Assembly (NCBI RefSeq): GCF_003026455.1
Contig: NZ_PYMB01000001.1
Coordinates: 1-64,000, forward strand
Reading direction: 5' to 3'
DNA length: 64,000 nucleotides
Origin: Photobacterium rosenbergii
GTDB taxonomy: Bacteria > Pseudomonadota > Gammaproteobacteria > Enterobacterales > Vibrionaceae
The position numbers and the translations under genes were made by a program. This document shows positions 9,467-19,777 of the stretch, in pieces. Numbering within the stretch: position 1 is the first letter of the stretch; the number at the start of each line of letters is the position of its first letter. Under the pieces are notes generated by a model, which was not told the DNA's origin, made no database searches, and saw nothing but the letters and a program-made list of their open reading frames with translations.

Positions 9467-11797
9467 ATGAAAAAGGTTACTTTACTTGCGGCATCTGTTG
9501 CTATTGCCTTAACGGGCTGTGGCGGTGGTTCTGATAGTAATTCAAACAATGGCGGTAATACAGGTACGCCAGATATTCCAGCACCAGGTGGTGCAGTCGT
9601 CATTACTGGCTTTGACGGCTATTTTAAAAATGCTGTAGTTTTTGTTGATAATAATAACGACGGTAAATGGAATGATGGTGATACGTTCCTTGATGTGACA
9701 GACGCTAAAGGTCAAATTAAGCAGGATAAAAAACCTTCTGGCACCCTAGCACTACAAACCGTAACCCCTGGTGGAGATGCTCAAAAGCGCTTGTTGACTA
9801 TCAATAAAGATAAGTATGCAGGCACATACACAGTGGATATGGATCATGAATCTCAGCCAATGGCGCATGAGTTAGTGTTCCGTGCTCCAAACTCGTCTGA
9901 TGTAATTTCACCGATTACTGACCTTGTTGCGATTGAAATGGCGGCAGGTAAAACAGAAACTGAAGCCAAGCAAGCCGTTAGTGAAGCACTTGGCGAGGCT
10001 GATGAAAGTGCGCTCTACTCGAACTTTATCGAAGGTACTGAGAAAGATGCTGAGCTACATAAAACTGCTCAGATTCTGACTGAGTCGAAGGCGGCTAACA
10101 CCAGCTACGAAGATAAAGCCATTGATTTTGCAAAGCAGGCTGACGCCATCGTAGAAGATATGGTCGATAAAGGTGAAAACATCAATGATGTTAATATTAA
10201 ACCAGTCATTGTTGATAAAAACGATGGAAATTCTGACGCCTCCTTTGACCCAGAAGTCATCACCAACATCAAACTGTTCGTTGATAACAAGGTATTTAAA
10301 ACTGCTCAAGATGCATTCCCAACTATCGAGGAAAATGAAAACTTCGGTGGTGCAACGCTAGATATAACGGGGTTGTTTGTCGATGAAGATCGAAAAGTAG
10401 ATGGCGATCGAACAGTTGCTATTATTCCTGAACTTGAAGATACTCTAGAAGAAACAGGTATCAATGTCAGTCTGTCTAACGATGGTACAATGTTAACTCT
10501 AGATCCCGTAAACCCAGTCGTTAGCCCAGGTAAATACACCATTACGCTTACTGCTCAAGACATAGATTCTGAAGGCAATGTTGTCGGTACATCAAGTGCA
10601 GTATTCAAGGTAGAGGTAAAGTCAGAGAACTTTGCACCGGTCGTTGTTGATGCTCAAAAAGAAGCCATTCAGAAACAAGTGAATAGCTGGTACCTGCAGC
10701 AAGGTGAAGCCGTTGACTTAACGCTAGATATCAAGAATCTATTTACTGATAACGATGGCACAATTGCAGGCTATGAAGCAAGCGACATGACGATCGCTGG
10801 CTTGAATCTGAGTGTTGATAATAATGGTATTGTTGCAGTATCAGGTATCCCACTTGATTCATACAAAGCTGGTCAAACCTTCCAAGTCGCCGCTAAAGAT
10901 GATAACGGTGCCAAAACTTGGGTAACCTTTACACTTCCTGAGGTGAAAGAGGGTAAACCTGTAGCCCACCCACTGGAAGGCAAAACTTGGTATAAGCTGG
11001 AATACGGCAGCAGCGATGGTGACGATTCCGATGGTCTAGACTACTCGCGAGTTTGGTGTGATTCTAACCGTTTTGAAGGCGGCAAAATTTACTCCAACGA
11101 ACGCAACATGGATAACAAAACAGAGTGTTCAGCGGCGAACATCCCATATGAAGGCGCAAGCTACCGTGTTGAAGGCGACATGATTATTGCGACTTGGCCG
11201 AGCGAAGATGGCTCAGCTAAAACGATGGAAGAGACCTATTACACTGTGGCAACTGATGCTGACTACATCTCTGACGGTGCGAAAGTTGTCCTGTATTCAG
11301 AAGAAGATGGTAACGAAAAAATCACTGAGCGTTACACTTGGTACAGCAACATCGACCATGCTGAAGCCCGTTTGGATATCCAATCTGACGCTGGACCAGA
11401 AGGTCGTGATTACCCTATGTATGTGCCGGCGAGTCAAGATAGCAAGTATGCCGAAGGCCGGGTTAGCTTGCAGATGAGTAATGCTGAAGGTGAAAGTAAG
11501 GTTAGCGTATTTATTGATACTGCAGTGGGTGAAACATTCGATTGTGATAATTTAGATGAGTTCTACCGTAGTTTCAATGTCACTGCTGATGATATGGATG
11601 GCAACGGCGGTCATTATGATTTGGGCTCAACTTGTAATGAATCTGGTGCTCAAGGTGTTGCTATCGGCTTCATTATGCCAGATCTTGTAGAAGGCCAGAA
11701 GTACAGCATCATTGGTAAAATTCATGAAGACCAAGGTGAGTACATGGAAGCCATCAAGTTCAACATGGTTTGGACGGGTACAGGTAACAACGATTAA
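9467..11797 (+). CDS. Large surface lipoprotein with cadherin/Ig-like repeats
   Basis: A 776-aa lipoprotein: the signal peptide ends in the lipobox LTGC (Cys about 18) followed by a Gly/Ser/Asn linker. Near residues 48-85 it has a calcium-loop-like segment (VDNNNDGKWNDGDTF). Two Ig/cadherin-like units follow (about 285-390 and 395-490), and then a ~270-aa C-terminal module starting at HPLEGKTWYKLE that matches the one in the 565-aa protein upstream. Strongly acidic. An AAGGGAC ribosome site precedes the ATG and a strong terminator follows, so it is a single-gene unit. Probably outer-membrane anchored and calcium-binding; ligand unknown. It may be a target of the nearby sigma factor, but no shared promoter was proven. 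Confidence 0.78.
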   Translation: MKKVTLLAASVAIALTGCGGGSDSNSNNGGNTGTPDIPAPGGAVVITGFDGYFKNAVVFVDNNNDGKWNDGDTFLDVTDAKGQIKQDKKPSGTLALQTVTPGGDAQKRLLTINKDKYAGTYTVDMDHESQPMAHELVFRAPNSSDVISPITDLVAIEMAAGKTETEAKQAVSEALGEADESALYSNFIEGTEKDAELHKTAQILTESKAANTSYEDKAIDFAKQADAIVEDMVDKGENINDVNIKPVIVDKNDGNSDASFDPEVITNIKLFVDNKVFKTAQDAFPTIEENENFGGATLDITGLFVDEDRKVDGDRTVAIIPELEDTLEETGINVSLSNDGTMLTLDPVNPVVSPGKYTITLTAQDIDSEGNVVGTSSAVFKVEVKSENFAPVVVDAQKEAIQKQVNSWYLQQGEAVDLTLDIKNLFTDNDGTIAGYEASDMTIAGLNLSVDNNGIVAVSGIPLDSYKAGQTFQVAAKDDNGAKTWVTFTLPEVKEGKPVAHPLEGKTWYKLEYGSSDGDDSDGLDYSRVWCDSNRFEGGKIYSNERNMDNKTECSAANIPYEGASYRVEGDMIIATWPSEDGSAKTMEETYYTVATDADYISDGAKVVLYSEEDGNEKITERYTWYSNIDHAEARLDIQSDAGPEGRDYPMYVPASQDSKYAEGRVSLQMSNAEGESKVSVFIDTAVGETFDCDNLDEFYRSFNVTADDMDGNGGHYDLGSTCNESGAQGVAIGFIMPDLVEGQKYSIIGKIHEDQGEYMEAIKFNMVWTGTGNND

Positions 11798-12155
11798 TAG
11801 AACAACTATTGGCTAGGTAACAAAAATCCCCTGCTTTTGAGCAGGGGATTTTTTTATCTGTTTAATAACGAGGTTGTTTATAAATGAATTTGTTATTTTT
11901 ATAAAAATGCCGTTTTGCGAGCTATATACGGCTTTGCCTATTTGTATAAGATCTCTATCACTATTGTTGCATAGAAAAAGAGCTAGGATGTTTGAGAAAA
12001 TATTAACCATTGACTAAACAGGGAGGTATATTCAATAAGGAAGTAATATTTTCTCAAGCTATATATTACGTGATTCAATGTTTTAAGGAATATCTTATAA
12101 GTTTTTACTGAATAATGATTTCAGACTTTGTTGTCTGAATTACGAGGAAAGTTTT
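11798..12155. other. Intergenic region with terminator, no gene
   Basis: 358 bases. After the terminator at 11826-11855 the DNA is AT-rich with no convincing ORF. The last ~100 bases should hold the promoter of the POT gene, whose ribosome site (GAGGAAAG) lies at its 3' end. Confidence 0.6.
11826..11855 (+). terminator. Strong Rho-independent terminator
   Basis: The perfect nine-pair stem ATCCCCTGC / GCAGGGGAT with a six-base loop is followed by six T. It ends the lipoprotein transcript. Confidence 0.92.
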
Positions 12156-13652
12156 ATGTCAATCGCATTTTCCCGTCAACCCTCTGCATTCAAGTTGATG
12201 TGCATTATTATTTTGCCCGCTATGCTTTCAATGTATGGCTTGGTGGCAATTGTCACTGTTTTCATGGTCAACGATCTCGGTATGTCAGAAAGTGATGCCT
12301 TTTTAATTAATGGCGCTGCTTCTGCTTTTTCAACGATTATTTATGCCATTGGTGGATATTTAGCTGATAAAGTCATTGGGGTTAAACGGTCATTGATTAT
12401 CGGCAACCTAGGCATTGTGCTAACCTTACTGCTCTTGAGTTATGCAGCGGCAATAGGCAGTATCCCGCTAGCTATGATAGGGATTGCCGGTGGCGGGGTC
12501 AGTAGGGCCCTAGCCAATAACTGTCCTTCCAACTTGATTTCCAAAGCTTACAAGAAAGACGATATTCGGATAGACAGCGCATTTACCCTTTACTATATGA
12601 TGATTAATATCGGCTCGTGTATTTCTCTTATCATTACGCCGATTATTGCACATAAATATTCCTATTCAGCGGGCTTTGCTATTGCAGCAATGTGGAACGT
12701 GATTACAATCGCATTCTACCTGTATAAAAGAGATTGGGTGAAAAATATTGGTGCAGATGCTGATTTTAAAGTAGTTAACTTGAAAACCTATGCATTATTA
12801 CTGATGGGATTAATCGCTCTGACATTATTAGGTAGTTGGTTAATAACGCACTATAAACTGATGCAGATACTATTGATTATTGCTCTAGGTATTGCCCTTA
12901 CATTTTTTATCAACTATATGCGAAAAGAATCTTGGGCCCAACAGAAAAAGATGATAGTTAGTTTAATATTATTAGGGTTCTCAGTAGTATTTTTCATCTT
13001 ATATAAGCAAATGCCAACCTCTCTAACTTTCTTTGCTATTCATAATACCCGCCATGAATTCCTTGGCATTCCTTTCGACCCGGTTTCCACGCAAGCACTG
13101 AATCCATTCTGGATAATTATCCTCAGCCCATTGTTAGCGATCTTCTATGAGCGCAGCAGTGCTAAAGGTAAAGGTGCCTCATTGCCGCTGAAATTCGCTA
13201 TGGGCATGTTGTTCTGCTCTATGGCCTTCTTGTGTTTAGCCTACGGTGCTAACTTCATGGCGGACGAGACGGGAAGGGTATCTGCGTTCTGGCTCATTCT
13301 TACACACTTGTTCCAAGGTTTGGGTGAGTTGCTGATCAGTGCCTTGGGTATTTCAGTACTGGCGCAATTGGTGCCTAATCACATGATTGGTTTTACGCTG
13401 GGCTTCAGGACGCTGACGTTGGGCATTTCCTCGATGGTTGCGGCTAATCTTGCTGTATATATTGCTGTTCCTGAGTCATCTGGAAGTGTGGACTCGCTAC
13501 AGACCCTACCGGTATATGCCAGCTATTTCCTCAAAATAGGTATAGGTGCGTGCATCATGGCATTGATCATGTTCATGACAGCGAGGAAGCTAGATAGCTT
13601 GATTGAAAATCGAAATGAGGAAGAGAAAGAACAGGTCGAGGCTGCAAGTTGA
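12156..13652 (+). CDS. POT/PTR-family transporter, atypical
   Basis: A 498-aa inner-membrane protein with about 12-14 hydrophobic helices. The helix 2-3 loop GGYLADKVIGVKRSL and later MPTSLTFFAIHNT and LNPFWIIILSPLLA are proton-dependent oligopeptide transporter signatures. The helix-1 ExxERFxYY motif needed for proton coupling in typical DtpA/DtpB proteins is absent (the region reads LPAMLSMYGLVAIVTVF). It is clearly related to the second POT protein at 39193-40671. GAGGAAAG precedes the ATG. It stands alone between two terminators, so context gives no substrate; di/tripeptides are the family default. Confidence 0.82.
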   Translation: MSIAFSRQPSAFKLMCIIILPAMLSMYGLVAIVTVFMVNDLGMSESDAFLINGAASAFSTIIYAIGGYLADKVIGVKRSLIIGNLGIVLTLLLLSYAAAIGSIPLAMIGIAGGGVSRALANNCPSNLISKAYKKDDIRIDSAFTLYYMMINIGSCISLIITPIIAHKYSYSAGFAIAAMWNVITIAFYLYKRDWVKNIGADADFKVVNLKTYALLLMGLIALTLLGSWLITHYKLMQILLIIALGIALTFFINYMRKESWAQQKKMIVSLILLGFSVVFFILYKQMPTSLTFFAIHNTRHEFLGIPFDPVSTQALNPFWIIILSPLLAIFYERSSAKGKGASLPLKFAMGMLFCSMAFLCLAYGANFMADETGRVSAFWLILTHLFQGLGELLISALGISVLAQLVPNHMIGFTLGFRTLTLGISSMVAANLAVYIAVPESSGSVDSLQTLPVYASYFLKIGIGACIMALIMFMTARKLDSLIENRNEEEKEQVEAAS

Positions 13653-13681
13653 CGAGCCTCAATATTAATCAATGACATCAC

Positions 13682-13706
13682 AAAGGGCCCATGTGGGCTC
13701 TTTGTT
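13682..13706 (+). terminator. Rho-independent terminator after the POT gene
   Basis: The stem AAAGGGCCC / GGGCTCTTT has one G-U pair and is followed by GTTTATC. Confidence 0.75.
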
Positions 13707-14066
13707 TATCACAATTCATCGGGGATCTTATCCATCGATGCCATTTTAGGATAAGGAAGAAGACTAAAAGTGGCTGGAGATAAAATCACTTTCCCATTCA
13801 GTAGATTTTGAGCCTTTAAATCGGCGCTGTAACCAGTGTGTGATGTTCTTTAGCATGATGATTGCCCTTATTCGCCTTTAACTTATAACTGGCGGTTAGA
13901 ATTGGCTTTGATTCTCTAAGTTGGGTTTTACGCTTAAGGGGAGAACAGGTCAATGGTTAAAATGTTCGTACTTTGTGAAACAGGAATTTTGCGAAGCTTA
14001 ACCCTTGGTGAAGAGGGGAGGGCAAAGAGGATGGGGGGGAGTAAGAGTAAGTCATGCTCACCGATA

Positions 14067-14095
14067 ACAAAAGAGCCCATCATTGATGAGCTCTT
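14067..14095 (-). terminator. Terminator of the ribose operon
   Basis: The outer stem AAGAGC / GCTCTT and inner TCAT / ATGA pairs read on the minus strand into TTTTGTT just after the rbsR stop. Confidence 0.75.
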
Positions 14096-14133
14096 GATTT
14101 GTCTGACTATGTCAAAATATCAGTGTCGAAGTA

Positions 14134-15138
14134 TCAGTGAATACGTTTGACGCTGTCACGTTTTACCAGTGTCGGCTCAAGCTGGATCACCGTATTGGCC
14201 TCATGCTTGTTTTGGATCTTGCTGAGTAGGATATCGACAGCCTGTTGGCCTAGCCTGTGTTTAGGCTGGTGGATAGTCGTTAGCGACGGGGTAATGTATT
14301 TCGCCAACTTGATATCGTCGTAGCCCACAATGGAGAGATCTTCAGGCACGCGGATGCCTTTTTTGCTGGCGGTATTAATGACGCCCATCGCCATCATGTC
14401 GTTACAAACGAACAGGGCAGTTGGTAACGGCCCACGGCCAAACACCTCATTAAAGGCGATCTCCCCGCCTTCACATTCGAAATTACCCGAGGCTATCCAT
14501 TGCTTGTTAACTTCCAATCCGGCTTCTTCCATCGCTTGCACATAGCCTGACAGACGTTGCTGGGCAGTCAGTTTATCCAATGGCCCTGTCAGGCAGCCAA
14601 TTTGGGTATGGCCTTGGTCAATAAGGTGCTTTGTCGCTAGGTAGCCGCCATGATGGGAGTTATCTTGGATCTTGTCGCTAGGGAAATCGATAGGGCCCCA
14701 GTCCATCACGACTGTTGGCACCGGTTGGTGGCGAGAGAATAGGTCGAAGGCTTGACCGTCGACTTCACTACACATTAATAGCAGGCCGTCGACACGCTTT
14801 TGCAGCAGGATATCTAGGCTATCACGCATACGGGCCAAATCGCCCTCGGTGTTACACAGGATCAGGTTATAACCTTGTTCATAGCAGCGGCGCTCAACGC
14901 CTTTTACTACCTCACCAAAGAACGGGTTGGTCGAGGTGGTCACCAGCATACCGAAAGTACGGGTGTGGTTAACCTTCAGGCTTCGCGCCAAGGCCGATGG
15001 GGCATAGTTCAGCTCTTTTACTGCCGCCATAACGCGGACAGAAATGTCTTCACTGACAAAGCGGGTTTTATTCAGGACGTGGCTAACTGTCGAAGTCGAG
15101 ACCCCTGCAAGCTTTGCTACATCTTTGATTGTCGCCAT
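14134..15138 (-). CDS. rbsR: Ribose operon repressor (LacI family)
   Basis: 334 aa. An N-terminal LacI helix-turn-helix (ATIKDVAKLAGVSTSTVSHVLN, residues 2-23) is followed by a periplasmic-binding-protein-like sensor domain (about 60-330). It is the last gene of the rbs operon, directly after rbsK, the same order as in E. coli, where RbsR binds ribose and releases the rbsD operator. The likely operators lie upstream of rbsD near 20281-20337. A GGGAGAA ribosome site precedes the ATG. Autoregulation with the operon is expected. Confidence 0.93.
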   Translation of the reverse strand: MATIKDVAKLAGVSTSTVSHVLNKTRFVSEDISVRVMAAVKELNYAPSALARSLKVNHTRTFGMLVTTSTNPFFGEVVKGVERRCYEQGYNLILCNTEGDLARMRDSLDILLQKRVDGLLLMCSEVDGQAFDLFSRHQPVPTVVMDWGPIDFPSDKIQDNSHHGGYLATKHLIDQGHTQIGCLTGPLDKLTAQQRLSGYVQAMEEAGLEVNKQWIASGNFECEGGEIAFNEVFGRGPLPTALFVCNDMMAMGVINTASKKGIRVPEDLSIVGYDDIKLAKYITPSLTTIHQPKHRLGQQAVDILLSKIQNKHEANTVIQLEPTLVKRDSVKRIH

Positions 15139-15182
15139 AGGTTCTCCCTGAACCGTGCCCGGATGGGCACGGTATCAATAAC

Positions 15183-16103
15183 TTATTGGTGCTCAATAAG
15201 AAAGCGTTCCACTTCACGGCGGTGTGGAATAGACGTTTGAGCACCCATTCGGGTGACTGATATTGCAGCAGAGGCATGGGCAAAGCGGATAGCATCATCC
15301 ATCGCCTTGTTCTCCTGAAGGCCGGTCAGCAATGCACCGTTGAAGGTATCACCTGCTGCGGTGGTATCTTTGGCATCAACACGGAAGCCCGGGACTTGTC
15401 GGCCCTGACCGTTTTCGCTGACCCAAACGCCTTGGCTACCCAAGGTGATCATTACCTGTTTGATCCCTTTTTCATGCAGGGCATCCGCCGCTTTCTGCGC
15501 GCTGGTGGTATCTGTTACCTTGATACCCGTCAGTAGCTCTGCTTCAGTCTCATTAGGGGTAATCATATCAATATGTTGCAATAAGTCATCCGATAATGGT
15601 TGGGCAGGGGCCGGGTTGAGGACAACACGAGTACCTGCTTGCTTGGCCACTTTAGCTGCCGCTTCAATCGTAGCCATCGGGGTTTCTAATTGCATTAATA
15701 GCGTATCGGCTTGCTTGATAAGGTTATGGTGCGGCTCGATACGGGCTGGGCTCAAGCAGCCGTTGGCTTCAGCGGAAATCGCAATACTGTTCTCACCCGT
15801 TGCCGCGACTTGGATCATCGCAATACCGGTTGGCATGTCTTTTTCAATCATCACGCCATCGGTGTTCATGCCATCTTTGGCAAAGGCTTCACGCATTTCG
15901 TGGCCGAAGCTGTCATCGCCGACACAGGCAATGAATGCGATATCGGCACCCAGGCGGGCAGCAGCGACTGCTTGGTTTGCCCCTTTTCCGCCAGGGATCA
16001 CACAGTAGCTATGGCCATGCAGCGTTTCTCCCGGACGTGGGAAAGAAGCAACTTGCAGAACATGGTCGGCGTTCACACTGCCAAGAACGACTAATTTATT
16101 CAT
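15183..16103 (-). CDS. rbsK: Ribokinase
   Basis: 306-aa PfkB-family kinase: ribose + ATP gives ribose-5-phosphate. N-terminal GSVNADHVLQ, then PGGKGANQAVAAARLG (the substrate-side Gly-Gly motif) and the C-terminal anion-hole motif DTTAAGDTFNGAL are all present. An upstream in-frame Met at 16226 would add 41 residues not usual in the family. The Met at 16103, with AAGG upstream, gives the standard length. It sits between rbsB and rbsR; the 7-bp repeat lies in the gap before it. Confidence 0.94.
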   Translation of the reverse strand: MNKLVVLGSVNADHVLQVASFPRPGETLHGHSYCVIPGGKGANQAVAAARLGADIAFIACVGDDSFGHEMREAFAKDGMNTDGVMIEKDMPTGIAMIQVAATGENSIAISAEANGCLSPARIEPHHNLIKQADTLLMQLETPMATIEAAAKVAKQAGTRVVLNPAPAQPLSDDLLQHIDMITPNETEAELLTGIKVTDTTSAQKAADALHEKGIKQVMITLGSQGVWVSENGQGRQVPGFRVDAKDTTAAGDTFNGALLTGLQENKAMDDAIRFAHASAAISVTRMGAQTSIPHRREVERFLIEHQ

Positions 16104-16251
16104 ATTGGGACCTTTTTCATTCTCATTGGCCAAAATGTATGGCTTAGCAGTTGGGAAGGGGTGTTTGCTAAGCGATAGATTTTGAAAGTTATTGGGGCTG
16201 AAACTAAGGCGCGAAAGGTGAGCCATATCGACGCCTTAGCTTCATGCTATT

Positions 16252-16306
16252 CCCAGGACCCAGGACCCAGGACCCAGGACCCAGGACCCAGGACCCAGGA
16301 CCCAGG
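16252..16306. repeat. Tandem 7-bp repeat (CCCAGGA)n
   Basis: Seven perfect copies of CCCAGGA run head to tail, followed by a variant CCCAGGT, in the rbsB-rbsK gap. The unit is not a hairpin by itself. Such an array could vary in copy number by slippage and change rbsB-rbsK spacing or mRNA stability. Confidence 0.95.
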
Positions 16307-16322
16307 TTCTAGGATCTGCCTC

Positions 16323-17201
16323 TTACTCCGAAACCACCTTCAGAGGAACAGGGATGTTTGCTTCAACCTGCTCGCCTTTCAGCATTTTGTCTGCAGTTTC
16401 TACACCTAGCGCACCGATTAGATCCGGCTGCTGGGCGATAGTTGCACCTAGCTTGCCACGTTTAACCGCTGCGATACCGTCGTCAGTACCGTCGAAACCA
16501 ACGATTAGGACATCTTTGCCTGAAGCTTGAACTGCACGCAGAGCACCCAATGCCATTTCGTCGTTCTGGGCAAATACGGCTTGTACGTCAGGGTTAGCAG
16601 CTAGCATGTTTTCCATTACGTTCAGGCCTTTGGTACGGTCGAAGTCTGCTGGCTGGCTAGCAAGTAGCTCCATGCCGCTACCGTCAACCGCTTGCATGAA
16701 GCCCTTACCGCGCTCACGGGCCGCAGAAGTACCAGCAATACCTTCTAGCTGGATAACACGTGCTTTTTCACCCACTTTTTCCATGATGAATTTACCAGCC
16801 ATTTCACCACCTGCCACGTTGTCAGAGGCAATGTGGCTAACCACTTCACCACGGCTTGCGCCACGGTCTAGGGTCAGGACAGGGATGTTAGAGCGGTTAG
16901 CCATGCGGATAGCATTGGAAACGGCATCAGAATCGGTAGGGTTGATTAGAATTGCCTTCACGCCACGTACCGTTAGATCTTCCACGTTAGAAAGCTCTTT
17001 GCTTGGATCGTTTTGTGAATCAAGAACAATCAGGTTATAGCCCAACTCTTTCGCTTTGGCTTCTGCCCCTTCCTTCATGGTAACGAAGAATGGGTTATTT
17101 AGCGTGGAGACAACCATTGCCATTGTGTCCTGCGCGGCAGCCGTAGAGCTGAATGAAGCTGACAGTACAGCGGCAGAGATTAGGGTTGCTAACTTTTTCA
17201 T
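16323..17201 (-). CDS. rbsB: Ribose ABC transporter, periplasmic binding protein
   Basis: 292 aa. A signal peptide ([19 protein letters not shown], cleavage near AAAQ) precedes a type I periplasmic binding fold with the family segments [34 protein letters not shown] and [15 protein letters not shown]. It delivers ribose to RbsC/RbsA. The start at 17201 was chosen over an upstream Met because it begins the signal peptide and follows GAAAGGAAAA. The gene lies between rbsC and rbsK. Confidence 0.95.
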   Translation of the reverse strand: MKKLATLISAAVLSASFSSTAAAQDTMAMVVSTLNNPFFVTMKEGAEAKAKELGYNLIVLDSQNDPSKELSNVEDLTVRGVKAILINPTDSDAVSNAIRMANRSNIPVLTLDRGASRGEVVSHIASDNVAGGEMAGKFIMEKVGEKARVIQLEGIAGTSAARERGKGFMQAVDGSGMELLASQPADFDRTKGLNVMENMLAANPDVQAVFAQNDEMALGALRAVQASGKDVLIVGFDGTDDGIAAVKRGKLGATIAQQPDLIGALGVETADKMLKGEQVEANIPVPLKVVSE

Positions 17202-17267
17202 TCTATTTTCCTTTCTACATATGTCGGGTGGAGGCGGGCAGGGGGCTACCCGCATACAGAGGTTGTG

Positions 17268-18251
17268 TTACTTATTTTTGTTATCTACAAGGACTGCCAG
17301 CAGGATAACCACTGCCTTCGCAATCATTTGGTAGTAGGAGGAGACATCCAATAGGTTTAGGGCGTTGTTCAGGAAGCCGATAATCAGTGCACCGATTAAG
17401 GTGCCCATAATGCGGCCTTTACCACCGGCTAGGCTGGTGCCGCCAAGAACAACGGCTGCAATCGCATCAAGCTCGTAGCCCATACCCGCTGTCGGCTGAG
17501 CCGAAGACAGGCGAGAGGTAACGATGAGGCCAGCAAGAGCAGCTAGCAGACCACAGATGGCGTAAACACCAATCTTGACGCGATCCACGTTGATACCAGA
17601 TAGGCGAGCAGCTGATTCGTTACCGCCTAGAGCGTAGATGTAGCGGCCGAAACGGGTGTGGTTCAGTAGGTACCATACCGCAGCAAACACAATCACCATC
17701 AGCCAGATTGGCACAGGGATACCCATTGCATAGCCAGTGCCGAACCAAGCAAAGCTGTCAGCAACGTCGGTGAAGCCGGTAGAGATAGGTCGACCGTCGG
17801 TGTAAACCATGGTCACACCACGTAGCAGGGTCATGGTCACCAGTGTAGCAATGAAGGCTTGGACTTTACCCTTGGCGATAATCACGCCACTGATAGCACC
17901 CAGAGCAGCACCGGCCAGCAAGGCGGTAGGCACCGCAATCATTACCGGTACTTCCATCGCGATAAGAGAAGCGGCAAAGGCACCACATAAGGCAAGGACC
18001 GAACCAACGCTCAGATCAATACCCGCGGTTAAGATAACCAGTGTCATACCCACAGCAATGATGGCATTGACCGAGGTTTGACGCAGGATATTTAGGATAT
18101 TGTCGACAGTGAAAAAGTTCGGGTTCAGGAATGACACCACGACAATCAGGAATACAAGGGCAATCAGAGACTTCTGCTCGATTAGCCACTCTTTGCTAAA
18201 TAGCTTGGCGCTACCGGAGTTTTGTTGTTTGGTCATAGCGTTGCTGCTCAT
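17268..18251 (-). CDS. rbsC: Ribose ABC transporter, permease
   Basis: A 327-aa inner-membrane permease with 8-10 hydrophobic helices and the BPD_transp_2 family pattern ([57 protein letters not shown]). It forms the ribose channel with RbsA. Its start overlaps the rbsA stop by four bases (ATGA), showing translational coupling. Confidence 0.95.
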   Translation of the reverse strand: MSSNAMTKQQNSGSAKLFSKEWLIEQKSLIALVFLIVVVSFLNPNFFTVDNILNILRQTSVNAIIAVGMTLVILTAGIDLSVGSVLALCGAFAASLIAMEVPVMIAVPTALLAGAALGAISGVIIAKGKVQAFIATLVTMTLLRGVTMVYTDGRPISTGFTDVADSFAWFGTGYAMGIPVPIWLMVIVFAAVWYLLNHTRFGRYIYALGGNESAARLSGINVDRVKIGVYAICGLLAALAGLIVTSRLSSAQPTAGMGYELDAIAAVVLGGTSLAGGKGRIMGTLIGALIIGFLNNALNLLDVSSYYQMIAKAVVILLAVLVDNKNK

Positions 18252-19753
18252 GCTGCTACCTCGTTGATTTGTTTACCCACAGCGCAGGCAAGAAGTTTTT
18301 CTTGGTCGGCATCTTCAGCCATGAATTCGCCGCTGATTTTGCCTTCGTGCATCACCAAAATGCGGTCACTCATGCCGAGTACTTCCGGCATCTCAGAAGA
18401 AACAAGAATGATGCTCATCCCTTCTGACTTGAATTGGTTGATTAGCTGGTAGATCTCTTTCTTCGCACCAACGTCTACACCCCGGGTCGGTTCATCCAAA
18501 ATCAATACTTTTGGCTTGGTCATCAGACCTTTGGCGATGGCTACTTTTTGCTGGTTACCACCAGAAAGGTTGCCGATAATCTGGTTGCGGGTCGGTGTCT
18601 TGATGTTGAACAGGCGGATGAAATCTTCAACTGCGGTGACTTCGTCGTAGTGCCTTAGCTGAACACCTTTTGACAGTTGTTCTAGCGAGCAAATCGACAT
18701 ATTTTCTTTCACTGATAGGCCAAGGATCAAACCATCACCTTTTCGGTCTTCAGAGATATAAGCGATACCGTTGGCTAGTCCGTCTTGTGGACTCAGTGGG
18801 TTAATCACTTTGCCATCAAGAACAATGTCACCGGATTCACGCTGAAGGGCACCGTAAATGACTTTCATCAATTCGGTACGGCCGGCACCCATAAGGCCAG
18901 AGATCCCCAAGATCTCACCGCGATCCAAGGTAAAACTCACCTCTTTAACACCTGAACCGGAAAGATTTTTCACTTCAAGGCAGGTGGTACCGTGTTTGAC
19001 ATCAATGCGAGGGTATTGCTCATCCAGACGACGGCCAACCATCATCTCGATCATGGTATCTTCATCAATATCGGCAACAGCACGTTGGCCGATGAACTTG
19101 CCGTCACGGAGTACCGTAATATCGTCACAGATCTCGAAGATCTCTTTCAAACGGTGTGAGATATATACAATACCTGTGCCTTCTTCGCGCAACTCATTGA
19201 TCACCTTGAACAGGGATTCTGTTTCGGTGTCGGTCAGGGCGTCGGTTGGCTCATCCATGATGATGACCTGAGATTTGAAAGACAGCGCTTTGGCGATCTC
19301 AACCATCTGCTGCTCACCAAGGCTCAGTTCGCCAAGCAATGTGCGCGAGCTGTGTTTAACATTGAGGCGAGCCAGCAGGGCATCGGCTTCTTTATACATT
19401 TGTGCCCATTTGATGCCGCCAAATGCGTTAGTTTTTTCACGGCCAAGGAAAATGTTTTCGGCAATGGTCAACTCAGGGATCAGGTTCAACTCCTGGTGGA
19501 TAATGCTGATACCTGCTTCCTGTGAGTGGCGTGGACCATTGAAGTTAACAGGTTGGCCCTGATAGCGGATTTCGCCTGCGTCCATATGGTAGATGCCGGT
19601 CAACGCTTTCATCAGTGTTGACTTACCTGCACCGTTTTCACCCATCAAGGCCATCACCTTGCCCGGGTAGACATTCAGGCTGGCTTTATCCAGCGCTTTC
19701 ACGCCGGGGAATGCCTTTTCGATGTCTTTGAGTTCTAGAATTGGCTGAGTCAT
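18248..19753 (-). CDS. rbsA: Ribose ABC transporter, ATPase with two nucleotide-binding domains
   Basis: 501 aa with tandem ABC ATPase domains. The first has Walker [10 protein letters not shown] and signature LSLGEQQ with Walker B IIMDEP. The second has signature LSGGNQQK and Walker [12 protein letters not shown], with a degenerate Walker A region, as is usual in sugar ABC importers of this class. The Met at 19753 ([10 protein letters not shown]) has AAGGA upstream and fits the family length. It sits between rbsD and rbsC. Confidence 0.95.
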   Translation of the reverse strand: MTQPILELKDIEKAFPGVKALDKASLNVYPGKVMALMGENGAGKSTLMKALTGIYHMDAGEIRYQGQPVNFNGPRHSQEAGISIIHQELNLIPELTIAENIFLGREKTNAFGGIKWAQMYKEADALLARLNVKHSSRTLLGELSLGEQQMVEIAKALSFKSQVIIMDEPTDALTDTETESLFKVINELREEGTGIVYISHRLKEIFEICDDITVLRDGKFIGQRAVADIDEDTMIEMMVGRRLDEQYPRIDVKHGTTCLEVKNLSGSGVKEVSFTLDRGEILGISGLMGAGRTELMKVIYGALQRESGDIVLDGKVINPLSPQDGLANGIAYISEDRKGDGLILGLSVKENMSICSLEQLSKGVQLRHYDEVTAVEDFIRLFNIKTPTRNQIIGNLSGGNQQKVAIAKGLMTKPKVLILDEPTRGVDVGAKKEIYQLINQFKSEGMSIILVSSEMPEVLGMSDRILVMHEGKISGEFMAEDADQEKLLACAVGKQINEVAA

Positions 19754-19777
19754 AGGGAGTCCTTGCAACTAGGCCTT

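Larger units (their letters stand above)
13653..14133. other. Intergenic region between convergent genes, no gene
   Basis: 481 bases holding two terminators (13682-13703 and 14071-14095). A 65-codon plus-strand ORF at 13953-14150 has an odd composition and crosses the terminator and the rbsR end, so I do not call it. Confidence 0.6.

Noticed and set aside
13953-14150. 65-codon ORF between the POT gene and rbsR
   Set aside because: It runs through a terminator hairpin into the end of rbsR and has atypical composition.
15445-16008. Plus-strand ORF of 187 codons inside rbsK
   Set aside because: It is antisense to a clear ribokinase and has no family features.
16252-16306. CRISPR array
   Set aside because: The unit is 7 bp with no spacers; it is a simple tandem repeat.
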